Assembly: GCA_047601145.1 (NCBI GenBank)
Contig: JASGJW010000001.1
Coordinates: forward strand, 682,001 to 746,000
Length of the DNA stretch: 64,000 bases
Origin: UBA7672 sp047601145
Lineage (GTDB): Bacteria > Pseudomonadota > Alphaproteobacteria > Caulobacterales > Hyphomonadaceae
Reading direction: 5' to 3'
The notes beneath the pieces are model-generated. The model had not been told where the DNA came from and did no database searches. It worked only from the letters and a program-made list of their open reading frames with translations. Below are positions 17,500 to 26,050 of the stretch, one piece after another (position 1 is the first letter of the stretch; every line of letters begins with the position of its first letter). The position numbers and the translations under genes are program-made.

Positions 17500-18741
17500 A
17501 TGCGGCTTAAGTCTTTGACGATGCAGCAACCATCGGGCGGGATAACAAACCGTACATGGATGACGGCGGGCGTGTGGATCATCGCCACCGTCGCCATCGG
17601 CATGGTGCTGAGCCAGGGCGCCAAGATTCTCGCCCCGTTCGCGATGGCGATCTTCGTGTGGCTGGTGATGGAAGGCTTTGCGCGGGCCATACGCCGCCCC
17701 TTCCCGCACATTCCGGACTGGGCGGCGCACGCCTTCGCTATCCTGGTCGTGGCGGTCAGCATCATCGCCTTCGCCAGCATCCTGCGCGGGGCGATCGTGG
17801 AATTCACCGATCGCGCGGGCGAATACGAAAGCCGCATCAATTCGCTGATCGAACAGACCTATCACACGCTTGGCCTCACCGGGACGCCGCAGGCGGCGGT
17901 CCCCGCGCCCGCAGTCATTCCACCTGGCGGGGCTGCGCCCGCTCACCTTGTTGAGCCGGTCATCCAGACGGGCAAGCCGCCGACGCTGAGCGAACTCTTC
18001 TATTCCGACACCACGCTGGGCCTTGCGCAGGCGGCGGCGAATTCCGTCTCCGGGCTGATCGGGGACATCGTAATCATCATGATCTACGTGGCGTTCCTGT
18101 ACGTCACGGCGAATTCCTTCACCGGCAAATTCGACCGCATCTTCTCGCGCGACGTCGACCGCGAACGCGCGCACATGGTCGGCCGCGACGTGCGGCGAAC
18201 AATGGAACAGTACCTCTGGGTGCAGACGGCGCTGTCTATCATCAACACCGCACTGACCTACGTGACGCTGTTGGCGCTTGGACTGCATAACGCCCTGTTC
18301 TGGGCGTTCGTGATCTTCGTGCTCAACTACATCCCGACGATCGGGTCGATCGTGGCGGGCATCCTGCCGGCGCTTTTCGCCTTCGTGCAGGACGACTGGC
18401 CCCCTTACATGCCGCAGGACGAGCTGTGGTGCGCCGTGGCCGTGTTCTTCGGGGTGTCGGTCTGGCAGTTCCTGATCGGCAACTTCGTCGGCCCGCGCAT
18501 GATGGCAAACCGGCTCAACCTTTCCGCGCTGGTCGTGCTGCTATCGCTTGCCGTATGGGGCGCCCTCTGGGGATTGCCCGGGATGTTTCTTTCCGCGCCA
18601 CTCACTGTTCTCATCATGATCGTGCTCGCACAGATACCCGGCGCGCGATGGATTGCCGTGCTGATGTCCGCTGACGGAAATCCTGGCGAATACGGCCCGA
18701 AGCAGGACGAGCCGCAGACGGTGGATGTCACGCCCATCTGA
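17500..18741 (+). CDS. AI-2E family transporter (TqsA/YdiK-like permease)
   Basis: A 413-residue integral membrane protein with about eight helices. It has the family layout: two helices at the N-terminus (VWIIATVAIGMVL, APFAMAIFVWLVM), a soluble stretch with a Pro-rich insert (APAVIPPGGAAPAH), and the C-terminal helices including FVLNYIPTIGSIVAGILPALFAF. The family is named after AI-2 export by TqsA, but most members have unknown substrates. It is divergent from the HerA-like gene. Confidence 0.88.
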   Translation: MRLKSLTMQQPSGGITNRTWMTAGVWIIATVAIGMVLSQGAKILAPFAMAIFVWLVMEGFARAIRRPFPHIPDWAAHAFAILVVAVSIIAFASILRGAIVEFTDRAGEYESRINSLIEQTYHTLGLTGTPQAAVPAPAVIPPGGAAPAHLVEPVIQTGKPPTLSELFYSDTTLGLAQAAANSVSGLIGDIVIIMIYVAFLYVTANSFTGKFDRIFSRDVDRERAHMVGRDVRRTMEQYLWVQTALSIINTALTYVTLLALGLHNALFWAFVIFVLNYIPTIGSIVAGILPALFAFVQDDWPPYMPQDELWCAVAVFFGVSVWQFLIGNFVGPRMMANRLNLSALVVLLSLAVWGALWGLPGMFLSAPLTVLIMIVLAQIPGARWIAVLMSADGNPGEYGPKQDEPQTVDVTPI

Positions 18742-19081
18742 CGGATTTCTGATCGCGGATTCCAAGGCTTTCGATCTTCGGCGACTTGATGCTGCGAGGT
18801 TTCCCTGAACCAGTGATCGACGACAGGGTCGCGTGTTGAGCAGCCCGTCCGGACGTCCGCGTGCGTCCCCCACCCAGCTTGCGGGCCGTCTGTGGGCCGC
18901 CGGACAAGTCCCCGTTCGGCGGCCCTTTCCACACCCTTCCGCAAGGCCCATCTACGTTGGTGCGAAAGTCATCGCATTGCAGCAATACTATGCCCTCATC
19001 AGTGACTTGCTTGGCCGCCCTGTGCGGGTCTATCGCTCGCACGCGTTGATTCCTTCCTCACATCCGCAGTGAAGCCATCCC
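18742..19081. other. Gene-free region upstream of glutamate dehydrogenase
   Basis: 340 bp with no convincing ORF, RNA gene or strong hairpin. It contains two GATTC sites, one near 18757 and one near 19049, of the type methylated by CcrM. It presumably carries the glutamate dehydrogenase promoter, but I cannot mark one with confidence. Confidence 0.5.
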
Positions 19082-22000
19082 ATGAGTTTGTCTCGCGCGC
19101 CCGAAGGCGGTCTGACCCGGTCCAATGACCTCGCCTTCACAAAAGACGAACTGGCGTCAGCAGCCGAGAAGGTGCTGGCCAAGCAGGGCGCGAAGCCAGA
19201 CCCTGAGATGTTCCAGCGCTTCCTCGACCAGTACCGCGCCGACGCCTTCGTCGAGGACTTCCTGTCGCTGACCGTCGACGATGCTGCGGCCCTCGCGATC
19301 GAGCTTTGGGATTTCAACAAGAAGAATGAGGCGCTCACGAGCCGCGCCATCCGCGTACGCCGCGCCGAGGGCGCAGCTGGACGGGCGTTGAAGCTGGATG
19401 TGGCGGAAGTTGTCGGGCCGGACCTGGCTTTCCTGGTCGATAGCGCCATCGGCGCGTGCCAGGAGGCGAGGGTCGAGATCCGCGCCGTGCTGCACCCGAT
19501 CGTCCCCGGCCCCAAAGGCAAGCGGTCGACGATCCAGATCCTGCTGCCGATGCTGGACGATGCGGCGCGCGCCGACCTGCAGAAGAAGCTCGATGAAACA
19601 TTCGCCGACGTCGCCATGGTCAATGCCGACTTCATGGCGATGCGGGCGAAGATGGAGGAAGCCTCCTCGCGCCTGTCGGAGCTGAAGGCGACGCAGGGGC
19701 GGACATCCGGCGAGATCATCGAGGCGCGGGCGTTCCTGTCCTGGCTGGCCGACGAGAACTTCACCTACCTGGGCGCGCGCGATTACACCTTCGCGCTCGA
19801 CGCCAACGGACGGCTCGCGAACGAAGAGCCGATCGTCGATGAGGCTTCAGGCCTCGGCATCCTGCGCGATCCGGCGCGGAACGTGCTGGCGCGCGGCGCC
19901 GAGCCGACCATGCGAACGCCAGCGATCCGGGCGTTCATCAACGAGCCCTCCCCCATCATCGTGGCCAAGGCGAGCTTCGTCTCGCGCGTGCACCGGCGAA
20001 GCCATGCCGATTACATCGGCGTGAAACGCTATGACGAGCGCGGCGAGGTGATCGGCGAGACCCGGTTCGTCGGCCTGTTCACGTCGGAGGCCTATACGCG
20101 GGCGGCGGACGAAGTTCCGCTCATCCGGCGCAAGATCGACAATGTGAAAGCAGCGGCGCCGCAGAGCTCGCGCTTCTCGATGAAGCAGCTGGATGCTGTG
20201 CTGAAGAATTATCCACGCGACGAGCTGTTCCAGATTTCGGAAGCGGATCTCGCACGCATCTCGTCTGGCATCCTGCGCCTGCTGCTGCGGCCGCGGACGC
20301 ACTTGTTCATCCGGCGCGACCGGTTCGACCGCTATGTCTCCGCCCTGCTCTATACGCCCCGCGACAGCTACAACTCCGAACTGCGCACACGGGCCCACCG
20401 CATGCTGGCGGAAGCCTATGGCGGCCGAACGTCTGCCTTCTATCCCTCGTTCGGCGATGGGCCTTTGGCGCGCGTGCATCTGATCATCGGCCTTTCTCCT
20501 GGGCATCCCGAGCCGGACGAGGACGCGCTAGACCTGCAGATGCGCCAGCTGTTCGAGACGTGGGAAGACGCGCTGGGCCGCGTCGCACGCTCGACGAATT
20601 CGGACCAGCCGCTGATCGGGCATGCAAGCTTCACGGCCGCCTACAAGGAGACGTTCCAGCCGGAAGAGGGCCTTGCCGACCTGCTCGCCATCGGCGCGTT
20701 GCCGCCGGGCAAGGCGTTGCGCGCGCGTGTGTGGGGCCCGGAATTCGAGGCCGGCCTCAGCCGCGTGAAAATCTATCATCGCGACCACCCGCTCGATCTC
20801 GCCGAGATCGTGCCGGTGCTGGAACGCATGGGCCTGCGCGTTCAGGCGGAAGTCGGCTACCCGATCAAGCTGCTGGCGCATGGGACCGAGCCGGAAGGCA
20901 AGGTCTATGTTCACGACCTTTGCATTGATCGGCCTGCCGGACAAAAGCGGCTAGATGCGCGCTTCGAGAAAGCGTTCGAGGCGATCTGGGCGCGCGAGAC
21001 AGAGAACGACCGGTTCAACAGCCTGGTCGTGGCGCTGGGAACAGACTGGCGGTCAGCTGCGCTGCTGCGGACGCTGTCGCGCTATCGCAGCCAGTCGGGG
21101 CTTGATCCATCCGAGATCGTGCAGGTGCAGGCGCTGGCCGGGCATCCGGAGATTTCCAGCAACCTCCTGAAGCTGTTCGCGATCAAGTTCGATCCGGCGG
21201 TGAAGGGCGATCTTGCGGCGCGCACGAAGGCGGCCGAACCGGTGATCGCCGAGATCCAGAAGCAGCTTGAAGGCGTCGCGACGCTCGATGCCGACCGCGC
21301 ATTGCGGCGGCTGCTGGCGCTGGTGAAGGCGACCCAGCGGACGAACTTCTACCTGACGGACGAAAGTGGAAAATCCTACCGGCACATCGCGGTCAAGATC
21401 GCGAGCCGCGAAGCCGATCCCCTCCCCGCGCCGCGGCCCTATCGCGAGATTTTCGTGTGGTCGCCGGACGTGGAAGGCGTGCATCTGCGCTTCGGCCCCG
21501 TGGCGCGCGGCGGCCTTCGCTGGTCTGACCGGCGCGACGATTTCCGGACCGAAGTGCTGGGCCTGGTGAAGGCGCAGCAGGTGAAGAATGCGGTGATCGT
21601 GCCCGTGGGCTCGAAGGGCGGCTTCTATCCGAAGAACATGCCGGCAAAAGGCACGCGCGAGGAAATCCAGGCGGTCGGCATTGCGGCCTACAAGACATTC
21701 GTCGGCGCGCTGCTGCAGCTCACCGACAACATCGTCAACGGCAAGACCGTGCACCCGCCGGGCGTTGTCGTATGGGATGGCGAGGATCCTTATCTTGTCG
21801 TTGCGGCGGACAAGGGCACGGCGACCTTCTCGGACATCGCGAACGGCCTGTCGGCGGATTACAAATTCTGGCTGGGCGATGCGTTCGCCTCGGGCGGATC
21901 GGTCGGCTACGACCACAAGAAGATGGGCATCACGGCGCGTGGCGCATGGGAGGCGGTGAAACGCCATTTCCGCGAGATGGGCCATGACACGCAGAGCCAG

Positions 22001-23956
22001 CCCTTCAGCGTGATCGGCATCGGCGACATGTCGGGCGACGTGTTCGGCAACGGCATGCTGCTGTCCAAATGCATCCAGTTGAAAGCGGCGTTCGACCACC
22101 GCCACATTTTCCTCGACCCCAATCCGGCGAACCTTGAAGCGACGTGGAACGAGCGGAAGCGCATGTTCGACCTGCCGCGCTCGTCGTGGGCGGATTATGA
22201 CGCCAAGCTGATCTCGAAAGGCGGCGGCATCTTCGAGCGCGCAGCCAAGTCGATCAAGCTGACGCCCGAGATCAAGGCGCTGGCAGGCGTCAACGATGAC
22301 GAACTGACGCCGGATGCGCTGATCAAGGCGCTGCTGACGGCGGAGGTGGATCTTCTCTGGTTCGGCGGCATCGGCGCCTACATCAAGGCCTCGACGCAAT
22401 CCCATGCCGATGTCGGCGACAAGTCGAACGACATCCTGCGGGTCGACGCCAAGGACGTGCGCGCGAAGGTTGTCGCCGAAGGCGCCAATCTCGGCGTGAC
22501 CCAGGCAGGCCGCATCGAGTTCGCTCGCAAGGGCGGCCGCATCAACACCGACGCCATCGACAACTCGGCGGGCGTGGATTCCTCCGACCACGAGGTCAAC
22601 ATCAAGATCCTCACGGCCGAGGCGATCAACGAAGGCGCGCTGAAGGAGAAGGACCGCAACGCCCTGCTCGCCTCTATGACCGACGAGGTCGGGCATCTCG
22701 TGCTCGAGAACAATTACGACCAGACGGGCGCGCTAACCGTGATGCAGGCGACGGCGGCTGCCGATCTCGACAGCCACGAACGGATGATCGAGTCGCTGGA
22801 ATCCCAGGGCAAGCTGGACCGCGTGGTGGAGGGGCTTCCCTCCGCCGAAACGTTCCGGAGGCTGCGGGAGCAGTCGCAAGGCCTGACCCGGCCGGAGCTG
22901 GCCGTCATCATGGCCTACGCCAAGCTCGACCTGTTCGCCTCGCTGATCGGCTCGGAAGCGCCGGACGATTCTGCGTTCGAGCAGATGCTGATCGATTACT
23001 TCCCGAAGGAACTGGAGAAATTCGGCGAGGCGCGCAAGCGCCACCGCCTGCGCCGGGAGATCATCGCAACACGCCTGTCCAACCGGCTCGTCAATATGAC
23101 CGGCCCCGCGTTTGCGCTGCAGAAGAGGGATGCGGAAGGCGTCGAGATCGGCCACCTCGCGGAATCCTTCGAAGCCGCTCATGCCGCCTTCCATTTCGAC
23201 GACCTGTTCGCGCGCATCGCCGCGCTCGACGGCAAGGCGCCGGCAACCGCCCAGATCATCATGTCGATCGAGACGTCCGCCAACCTGCGCATGCTGACCG
23301 GGGCGCTGGCGTCGGATTCGACGCTGGTTTCGACCCGGTCGGTTGCAAAGGTCACCGAGCGCTATCGCGGCGCAATTGCCGAAATCCGCAAACTGCTGCC
23401 GGCCGCGCTCTCCCCTCTTGTCCTGGGCCGTGTCGAAGCGCGGGCAGAAAAATATCGCGCCGCCGGCGCCCCGGCCGACATCGCCCACGATGTCGCGCTC
23501 GTGCGCGCCCTCGCCTCCGCGCGCGAGACGGTGGAAATCGCCGACCAGACAAGATGGCCGCTCGCCGCATCCCTGTTCGTCCAGCACCAGGTTGGCGAAC
23601 AGCTGGGACTGGACCGCATGCGCTCGGCCGCGCGCGATCTCGAACCGCGCGATCACTGGGACAGGCTGGCGCTGCAACGCGTGGCGGACGACCTGCCGCG
23701 CCAGCAGAGCGAGCTGACGATCGCCGCCATCCGGATGGCGCAGAAGGCCAAGGTCTCGCCCGACAAGCTGGACCGGGAAGCCGCCCGCAAGCTGGTGGGA
23801 GACTGGATTGCGCCCCGGAAGGGCCTTGCCGACCGCCTGATGCAACCGATGGGAGCATTTGACAGGCAGGGCGGGTGGTCGCTCGCCAAGTTGGTTCTGC
23901 TGGGAGACGCGGTGCGCGAATTCGTCTACGCTTGCCGGACCGAAGCAAGCGCCTGA
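19082..23956 (+). CDS. Large NAD-specific glutamate dehydrogenase
   Basis: Converts glutamate to 2-oxoglutarate and ammonia with NAD. At 1624 residues it belongs to the large bacterial GDH class, with N-terminal ACT-like regulatory regions and a catalytic core near residues 800-1250. The core shows GGLRWSDRRDDFRTEV and the lysine-containing VPVGSKGGFYPK. Nucleotide-binding segments follow, with GIGDMSGDVFGNGML, and EGANLGVTQAGRIEFA further on. In Caulobacter the orthologous class enzyme GdhZ also controls FtsZ assembly; whether this one does is unknown. It stands alone after a 340-bp upstream region. Confidence 0.96.
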   Translation: MSLSRAPEGGLTRSNDLAFTKDELASAAEKVLAKQGAKPDPEMFQRFLDQYRADAFVEDFLSLTVDDAAALAIELWDFNKKNEALTSRAIRVRRAEGAAGRALKLDVAEVVGPDLAFLVDSAIGACQEARVEIRAVLHPIVPGPKGKRSTIQILLPMLDDAARADLQKKLDETFADVAMVNADFMAMRAKMEEASSRLSELKATQGRTSGEIIEARAFLSWLADENFTYLGARDYTFALDANGRLANEEPIVDEASGLGILRDPARNVLARGAEPTMRTPAIRAFINEPSPIIVAKASFVSRVHRRSHADYIGVKRYDERGEVIGETRFVGLFTSEAYTRAADEVPLIRRKIDNVKAAAPQSSRFSMKQLDAVLKNYPRDELFQISEADLARISSGILRLLLRPRTHLFIRRDRFDRYVSALLYTPRDSYNSELRTRAHRMLAEAYGGRTSAFYPSFGDGPLARVHLIIGLSPGHPEPDEDALDLQMRQLFETWEDALGRVARSTNSDQPLIGHASFTAAYKETFQPEEGLADLLAIGALPPGKALRARVWGPEFEAGLSRVKIYHRDHPLDLAEIVPVLERMGLRVQAEVGYPIKLLAHGTEPEGKVYVHDLCIDRPAGQKRLDARFEKAFEAIWARETENDRFNSLVVALGTDWRSAALLRTLSRYRSQSGLDPSEIVQVQALAGHPEISSNLLKLFAIKFDPAVKGDLAARTKAAEPVIAEIQKQLEGVATLDADRALRRLLALVKATQRTNFYLTDESGKSYRHIAVKIASREADPLPAPRPYREIFVWSPDVEGVHLRFGPVARGGLRWSDRRDDFRTEVLGLVKAQQVKNAVIVPVGSKGGFYPKNMPAKGTREEIQAVGIAAYKTFVGALLQLTDNIVNGKTVHPPGVVVWDGEDPYLVVAADKGTATFSDIANGLSADYKFWLGDAFASGGSVGYDHKKMGITARGAWEAVKRHFREMGHDTQSQPFSVIGIGDMSGDVFGNGMLLSKCIQLKAAFDHRHIFLDPNPANLEATWNERKRMFDLPRSSWADYDAKLISKGGGIFERAAKSIKLTPEIKALAGVNDDELTPDALIKALLTAEVDLLWFGGIGAYIKASTQSHADVGDKSNDILRVDAKDVRAKVVAEGANLGVTQAGRIEFARKGGRINTDAIDNSAGVDSSDHEVNIKILTAEAINEGALKEKDRNALLASMTDEVGHLVLENNYDQTGALTVMQATAAADLDSHERMIESLESQGKLDRVVEGLPSAETFRRLREQSQGLTRPELAVIMAYAKLDLFASLIGSEAPDDSAFEQMLIDYFPKELEKFGEARKRHRLRREIIATRLSNRLVNMTGPAFALQKRDAEGVEIGHLAESFEAAHAAFHFDDLFARIAALDGKAPATAQIIMSIETSANLRMLTGALASDSTLVSTRSVAKVTERYRGAIAEIRKLLPAALSPLVLGRVEARAEKYRAAGAPADIAHDVALVRALASARETVEIADQTRWPLAASLFVQHQVGEQLGLDRMRSAARDLEPRDHWDRLALQRVADDLPRQQSELTIAAIRMAQKAKVSPDKLDREAARKLVGDWIAPRKGLADRLMQPMGAFDRQGGWSLAKLVLLGDAVREFVYACRTEASA

Positions 23957-23992
23957 AGCAAGCGCCTGACGAATTTCGTGGAGTGACAAGAC

Positions 23993-24517
23993 GTGGACCG
24001 CGACCTGACCTTTCGCGACGCCCAGCTGAAGGACGCCGCCGGTCTCGCGGAGATCGGACGGGATACGTTCGTTGAGACGTTCGGCGATCTCTATCCGCCG
24101 GGCGACCTGCGCCAGTATCTCGATGAGACCTATTCCCTCGAGAAGATGGAAGCGGACCTGAACGATCCTGAGGTCGAGGTCCGCATCGCCTTCACGGGGA
24201 GGAAGATGTCGGCCTACTGCAAGATCGGGCCGTGCAAGCTCCCGATCGACATGGGCCCGGAGCCCGCGCTGGAGCTGCATCGCGTCTACGTTTCGCAGGC
24301 GCGGCAGGGCGTGGGTGTCGGCCGCATCCTCCTTGCCTGGGCGATCGAGCGGTCGCGGCAACGCGGGGCGAAGAACCTCTTCCTCGGCGTGTGGGAATCG
24401 AATGATCGGGCGATTGCGCTCTATGAGAGCCGCGGCTTCGAGAAGGTTGGCGGCTACAAGTTCAAGGTCGGCGACACGCTCGATGACGAATATATCATGC
24501 GCCTTCGCCTAGCGTAA
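23993..24517 (+). CDS. GNAT-family N-acetyltransferase
   Basis: A 174-residue acetyl-CoA-dependent acyltransferase. The acetyl-CoA loop reads QARQGVGVGRILL (R/Q-x-x-G-x-G/A pattern), followed by LGVWESNDRAIALYESRGFEKVG, the usual motif B. GTG at 23993-23995 is chosen because GGAG lies about 10 nt upstream. It follows glutamate dehydrogenase after 36 nt on the same strand. The substrate cannot be predicted. Confidence 0.9.
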   Translation: MDRDLTFRDAQLKDAAGLAEIGRDTFVETFGDLYPPGDLRQYLDETYSLEKMEADLNDPEVEVRIAFTGRKMSAYCKIGPCKLPIDMGPEPALELHRVYVSQARQGVGVGRILLAWAIERSRQRGAKNLFLGVWESNDRAIALYESRGFEKVGGYKFKVGDTLDDEYIMRLRLA

Positions 24518-24613
24518 CGTCGCTTACGCGCGCGTAGCCGCTTAACGCCCGGCGACAATCACACTACATGACAGGGCCAGCCCGGTTCCCGGGCCGAGGG
24601 AGCCCTTGTCCAG

Positions 24614-25423
24614 ATGGATTTCGATCTCACGCCGCTCATGTCGGACCCGGCTGCGTGGGCCGCGCTGATATCGCTGGTGGTCATGGAAGTCGTGCTGGGC
24701 ATCGACAACCTGATCTTCATATCGATCCTCACCAACAAGCTTCCCGAAGAAAATCGTGCGCGGGCGCGCAATATCGGCATCTCGCTGGCTCTCATCCTGC
24801 GCCTTGCCCTGCTTGGCTCCATCGCCTGGCTGGTGGGCCTCGACCAGACTGTGTGGAGCCTCGGCATTCACGGCGAGATCGATCCGGCGACAGGCCACCC
24901 GACCTTCGAGACCGACTTCTCCTGGCGCGACATGATCCTGATCGCGGGCGGCCTGTTCCTGGTGTGGAAGGCGACGACCGAAATCCACCACACGATGGAC
25001 CCCGAGACCGATCACAAGGAAGGCGTTCCCGTCGCCGGCCGGGCGGTGATGAATTTCGGCACGGCCATCGTGCAGATCCTGATGCTCGACATCGTGTTCT
25101 CGATCGACTCGATCCTGACGGCCGTCGGCATGACGGATCACCTCGCCATCATGTTCATCGCCGTGATCGCGGCTGTGACGGTGATGCTGGTCGCGTCCGG
25201 ACCGCTGGCGCGCTTCATCAACGCCAACCCGACCGTGGTCATGCTGGCGCTGGGCTTCCTGCTCATGATCGGGATGGTGCTGATAGCGGATGGCTGCGGC
25301 ATCCACGTGCCGAAAGGCTATGTCTACGCCGCGATGGCGTTCTCGGCTTTCGTCGAGATCCTCAATCTCGTGGCGCGCAAACGGAAATCGAAGACCGCCG
25401 AAGCGCCGCCCACGAAACACTAG
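24614..25423 (+). CDS. TerC family integral membrane protein
   Basis: A 269-residue protein with about seven membrane helices. It has the two acidic motifs typical of TerC/Alx/YgdQ proteins: MEVVLGIDNLIFI near the N-terminus and LDIVFSIDSILTAVGM in the middle. The family is linked to tellurium resistance and to Mn2+ export with folding of exported metalloproteins. TerC type is clear; the ion is inferred. Confidence 0.92.
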   Translation: MDFDLTPLMSDPAAWAALISLVVMEVVLGIDNLIFISILTNKLPEENRARARNIGISLALILRLALLGSIAWLVGLDQTVWSLGIHGEIDPATGHPTFETDFSWRDMILIAGGLFLVWKATTEIHHTMDPETDHKEGVPVAGRAVMNFGTAIVQILMLDIVFSIDSILTAVGMTDHLAIMFIAVIAAVTVMLVASGPLARFINANPTVVMLALGFLLMIGMVLIADGCGIHVPKGYVYAAMAFSAFVEILNLVARKRKSKTAEAPPTKH

Positions 25424-25434
25424 AAAGTTTCGTG
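25411..25434. other. Inverted repeat spanning the terC stop codon
   Basis: CACGAAAC (25411-25418) and GTTTCGTG (25427-25434) match perfectly with an 8-nt loop containing the TAG stop (25421-25423). No T run follows, so it is not a classical terminator. It may stabilise the 3' end of the message. Confidence 0.4.
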
Positions 25435-25502
25435 TCGCTATACGCGGCGGCGAATATCGCTTTCTCGCAACACGTTGTGGCGCAGCCGTTTCCATGACTT
25501 GA

Positions 25503-25528
25503 TTGATGTGAGCGAATACTCACATCAA
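25503..25528. promoter_or_regulatory. Perfect 10-bp inverted repeat upstream of the molybdenum hydroxylase genes
   Basis: TTGATGTGAG (25503-25512) and CTCACATCAA (25519-25528) match perfectly with a 6-nt spacer, 70 nt before the first gene of the operon. It contains TGTGA and TCACA, but 8 nt apart rather than the 6 of a CRP site. It is a strong operator candidate for an unidentified dimeric regulator. Confidence 0.6.
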
Positions 25529-25597
25529 CGTCTTGGCGCCTTGGGGAGCGCCTGAAACACTGCATGCAATCATCAAAGCTGCAGGCGGAGGGTGGCC

Positions 25598-26050
25598 ATG
25601 AAGCTGAACATCAACGGCAAGGATCAGGATTATGCGGGCGAGGAGGATCGCCCCCTGCTCTGGTATCTGCGCGAAGACCTGAAAATGACGGGCACGAAGT
25701 TCGGCTGCGGCGTCGCCGCCTGCGGGGCTTGCACCGTGCTGGTCGACGGCCAGCCGACGCGGGCGTGCATCACGCCGGCAGCCTCCCTTGAAGGCAAGAA
25801 GATCACGACGATCGAAGGTCTCGATACGCCCGCCGGCAAGGCGGTGCAGAAAGCCTGGGCCGAGCTCGATGTCGTCCAGTGCGGCTGGTGCCAGTCCGGC
25901 CAGATGCTGGCGGCGACGGCCCTGCTGACGGCCACGCCCAAGCCGAGCGAACAGCAGATCACCGACGGCATGACGTCGAACATCTGCCGCTGCGCCACCT
26001 ATCACCGCATCCGCGGCGCTGTCGCGCGCGCGTCCGAGATCATGGGGTAA
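25598..26050 (+). CDS. Two-[2Fe-2S] subunit of a molybdenum hydroxylase (isoquinoline 1-oxidoreductase alpha type)
   Basis: Small electron-transfer subunit of a xanthine-dehydrogenase-family enzyme. The plant-type cluster is bound by FGCGVAACGACTV and a later Cys in TRACITP. The second cluster has QCGWCQSGQ and NICRCATYHRI. 150 residues from the ATG at 25598, which has GGAGG just upstream; a GTG two codons earlier is too close to it. The next gene starts on its stop codon, so the two are coupled. The substrate is not predictable. Confidence 0.94.
   Translation: MKLNINGKDQDYAGEEDRPLLWYLREDLKMTGTKFGCGVAACGACTVLVDGQPTRACITPAASLEGKKITTIEGLDTPAGKAVQKAWAELDVVQCGWCQSGQMLAATALLTATPKPSEQQITDGMTSNICRCATYHRIRGAVARASEIMG

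Noticed and set aside
25503..25528. CRP binding site
   Set aside because: TGTGA and TCACA are present but 8 bp apart instead of 6, so a CRP dimer would not fit the usual spacing. Kept as an unassigned palindrome.
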